The position numbers and the translations under genes were made by a program. From Vibrio lentus (GTDB lineage: Bacteria > Pseudomonadota > Gammaproteobacteria > Enterobacterales > Vibrionaceae): 64,000 bases of DNA. The notes under the pieces are model-generated. The model searched no databases, was not told the origin of the DNA, and saw nothing but the letters and a program-made list of their open reading frames with translations. The DNA is taken from NCBI RefSeq assembly GCF_030409755.1, contig NZ_JAUFQE010000001.1, forward strand, positions 372,001-436,000. Reading direction: 5' to 3'. Numbering within the stretch: position 1 is the stretch's first letter; each line of letters opens with the position of its first letter. Shown here one piece after another: positions 63,533-64,000 of the stretch.

Positions 63533-64000
63533 TCACTGCCATTGAAGTACCGCATAAAGTTGCAGGTATTTACGAACCAATTGTTGATTTCCTGACCGTT
63601 TGAGTGGGTGCCCGAATTTAATAAAGCAAGGGCTGATTCTGAAGTTATTATTTAAATCGGAAGCGAATTGAGAATCACTCTCTCTTAGAGTGATGCCTTG
63701 CTGGCTGTATTCCGTCATCGCGTCTGGGAGTTCTCCCATCCACCAATGTAACAACTCACTACTGTTTTTACTTCGGCTTATCCAATGGTCGGAAACAATG
63801 ATCAATACGTCATTTGGCTGAATGGCAAATCCATACTCTTGCTGCCAGTTATGAATGTCTAGCATCAACTTTTTACGACAGGTTTTTCCTGCGCTCACCA
63901 TATGATGGCTGATCATCCAAACGGTACCGATTTCAGAAGAGATTCGGAAGTGTCGAGGGTTTTCACCAGAAGAGAGCATTTCGAGTGGGCTGATGTTGCT
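63533..64000 (-). CDS. Unidentified protein, partial (runs off the right edge)
   Basis: Minus-strand frame open to the right edge; at least 155 residues visible up to the stop at 63533. Contains a Trp-rich stretch (DHWISRSKNSSELLHWWMGELP) and a basic C-terminus. The first ATG in view is at 63979 but the frame continues upstream, so the true start is probably outside. No family recognised. Confidence 0.6.
   Translation of the reverse strand, partial: SNISPLEMLSSGENPRHFRISSEIGTVWMISHHMVSAGKTCRKKLMLDIHNWQQEYGFAIQPNDVLIIVSDHWISRSKNSSELLHWWMGELPDAMTEYSQQGITLRESDSQFASDLNNNFRISPCFIKFGHPLKRSGNQQLVRKYLQLYAVLQWQ

Noticed and set aside
63510..63605. Small plus-strand ORF at the right edge
   Set aside because: Lies opposite the end of the edge gene, short, without a convincing ribosome binding site.

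Overview
The window looks like an ordinary stretch of a Vibrio genome, probably the second chromosome of a member of the Splendidus clade. This is inferred from gene content, not from a database search: a VxrAB/VbrKR-type two-component operon, DsdC/DsdA, the split glycine-cleavage locus (glyA-gcvH-gcvP divergent from an XRE-cupin regulator and gcvT), Fhs, Gsk, a TyrP-type transporter, a GlyGly-CTERM trypsin, a delta-class carbonic anhydrase and many c-di-GMP and chemotaxis proteins. I see no rRNA, tRNA, CRISPR array, transposase or prophage.

Layout. 1-2 kb: an EmrA/HlyD-type adaptor cut by the left edge, divergent from a LysR regulator. 2-7.4 kb (minus): sensor kinase, response regulator, DUF2861-like periplasmic protein and a large secreted glycosidase-like protein. 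7.8-12 kb: secreted amidohydrolase, PEBP-family protein, AraC regulator, CynX-like MFS pump. 12-14.6 kb: dsdC/dsdA. 14.8-16.8 kb: nucleotidyltransferase-fold protein, then a second tryptophanyl-tRNA synthetase preceded by a probable tryptophan attenuator. 17-26 kb: lipoproteins, secreted M4 protease, VOC protein, delta carbonic anhydrase, LysE exporter, a decayed carbonic anhydrase fragment, a chemoreceptor and an orphan pilin. 26-29 kb: MATE pump, an AT-rich orphan gene with repeated operator-like palindromes, and a 35-residue membrane protein. 29-36.4 kb: glycine cleavage and one-carbon genes. 36.7-46 kb: trypsin, small regulators, arfB, HAD phosphatase, diguanylate cyclase, fhs, gsk, creA. 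46-53 kb: small lipoprotein, HD-GYP protein, YieH-like phosphatase, zinc-ribbon protein, chemoreceptor, tyrP. 53.5-64 kb: small acidic protein, acpH, rhlE, a TetR regulator divergent from an RND pump operon with two adaptors and a frameshifted permease, an EAL protein, and an unidentified gene cut by the right edge.

How it works together. One-carbon metabolism is concentrated here: GlyA and the glycine cleavage system feed folate one-carbon units and Fhs makes 10-formyl-THF for purines; PurR-like palindromes lie near fhs and in the gcv locus. Aromatic amino acid control also recurs: TyrR boxes upstream of tyrP and a Trp-Trp leader peptide upstream of trpS2. Envelope surveillance and export recur as well (VxrAB-type kinase, two drug-efflux systems, MATE pump).

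The most notable signal is the region 15633-15794: a 17-codon leader ORF with tandem Trp codons, mutually exclusive hairpins, a terminator, and a second hairpin that can hide the ribosome binding site of trpS2. Other items worth checking are a hairpin enclosing the ribosome binding site of the chemoreceptor at 50301-51725, the frameshift in the RND permease at a run of six A, the carbonic anhydrase relic at 23226-23311, and the palindrome cluster at 27731-27926.
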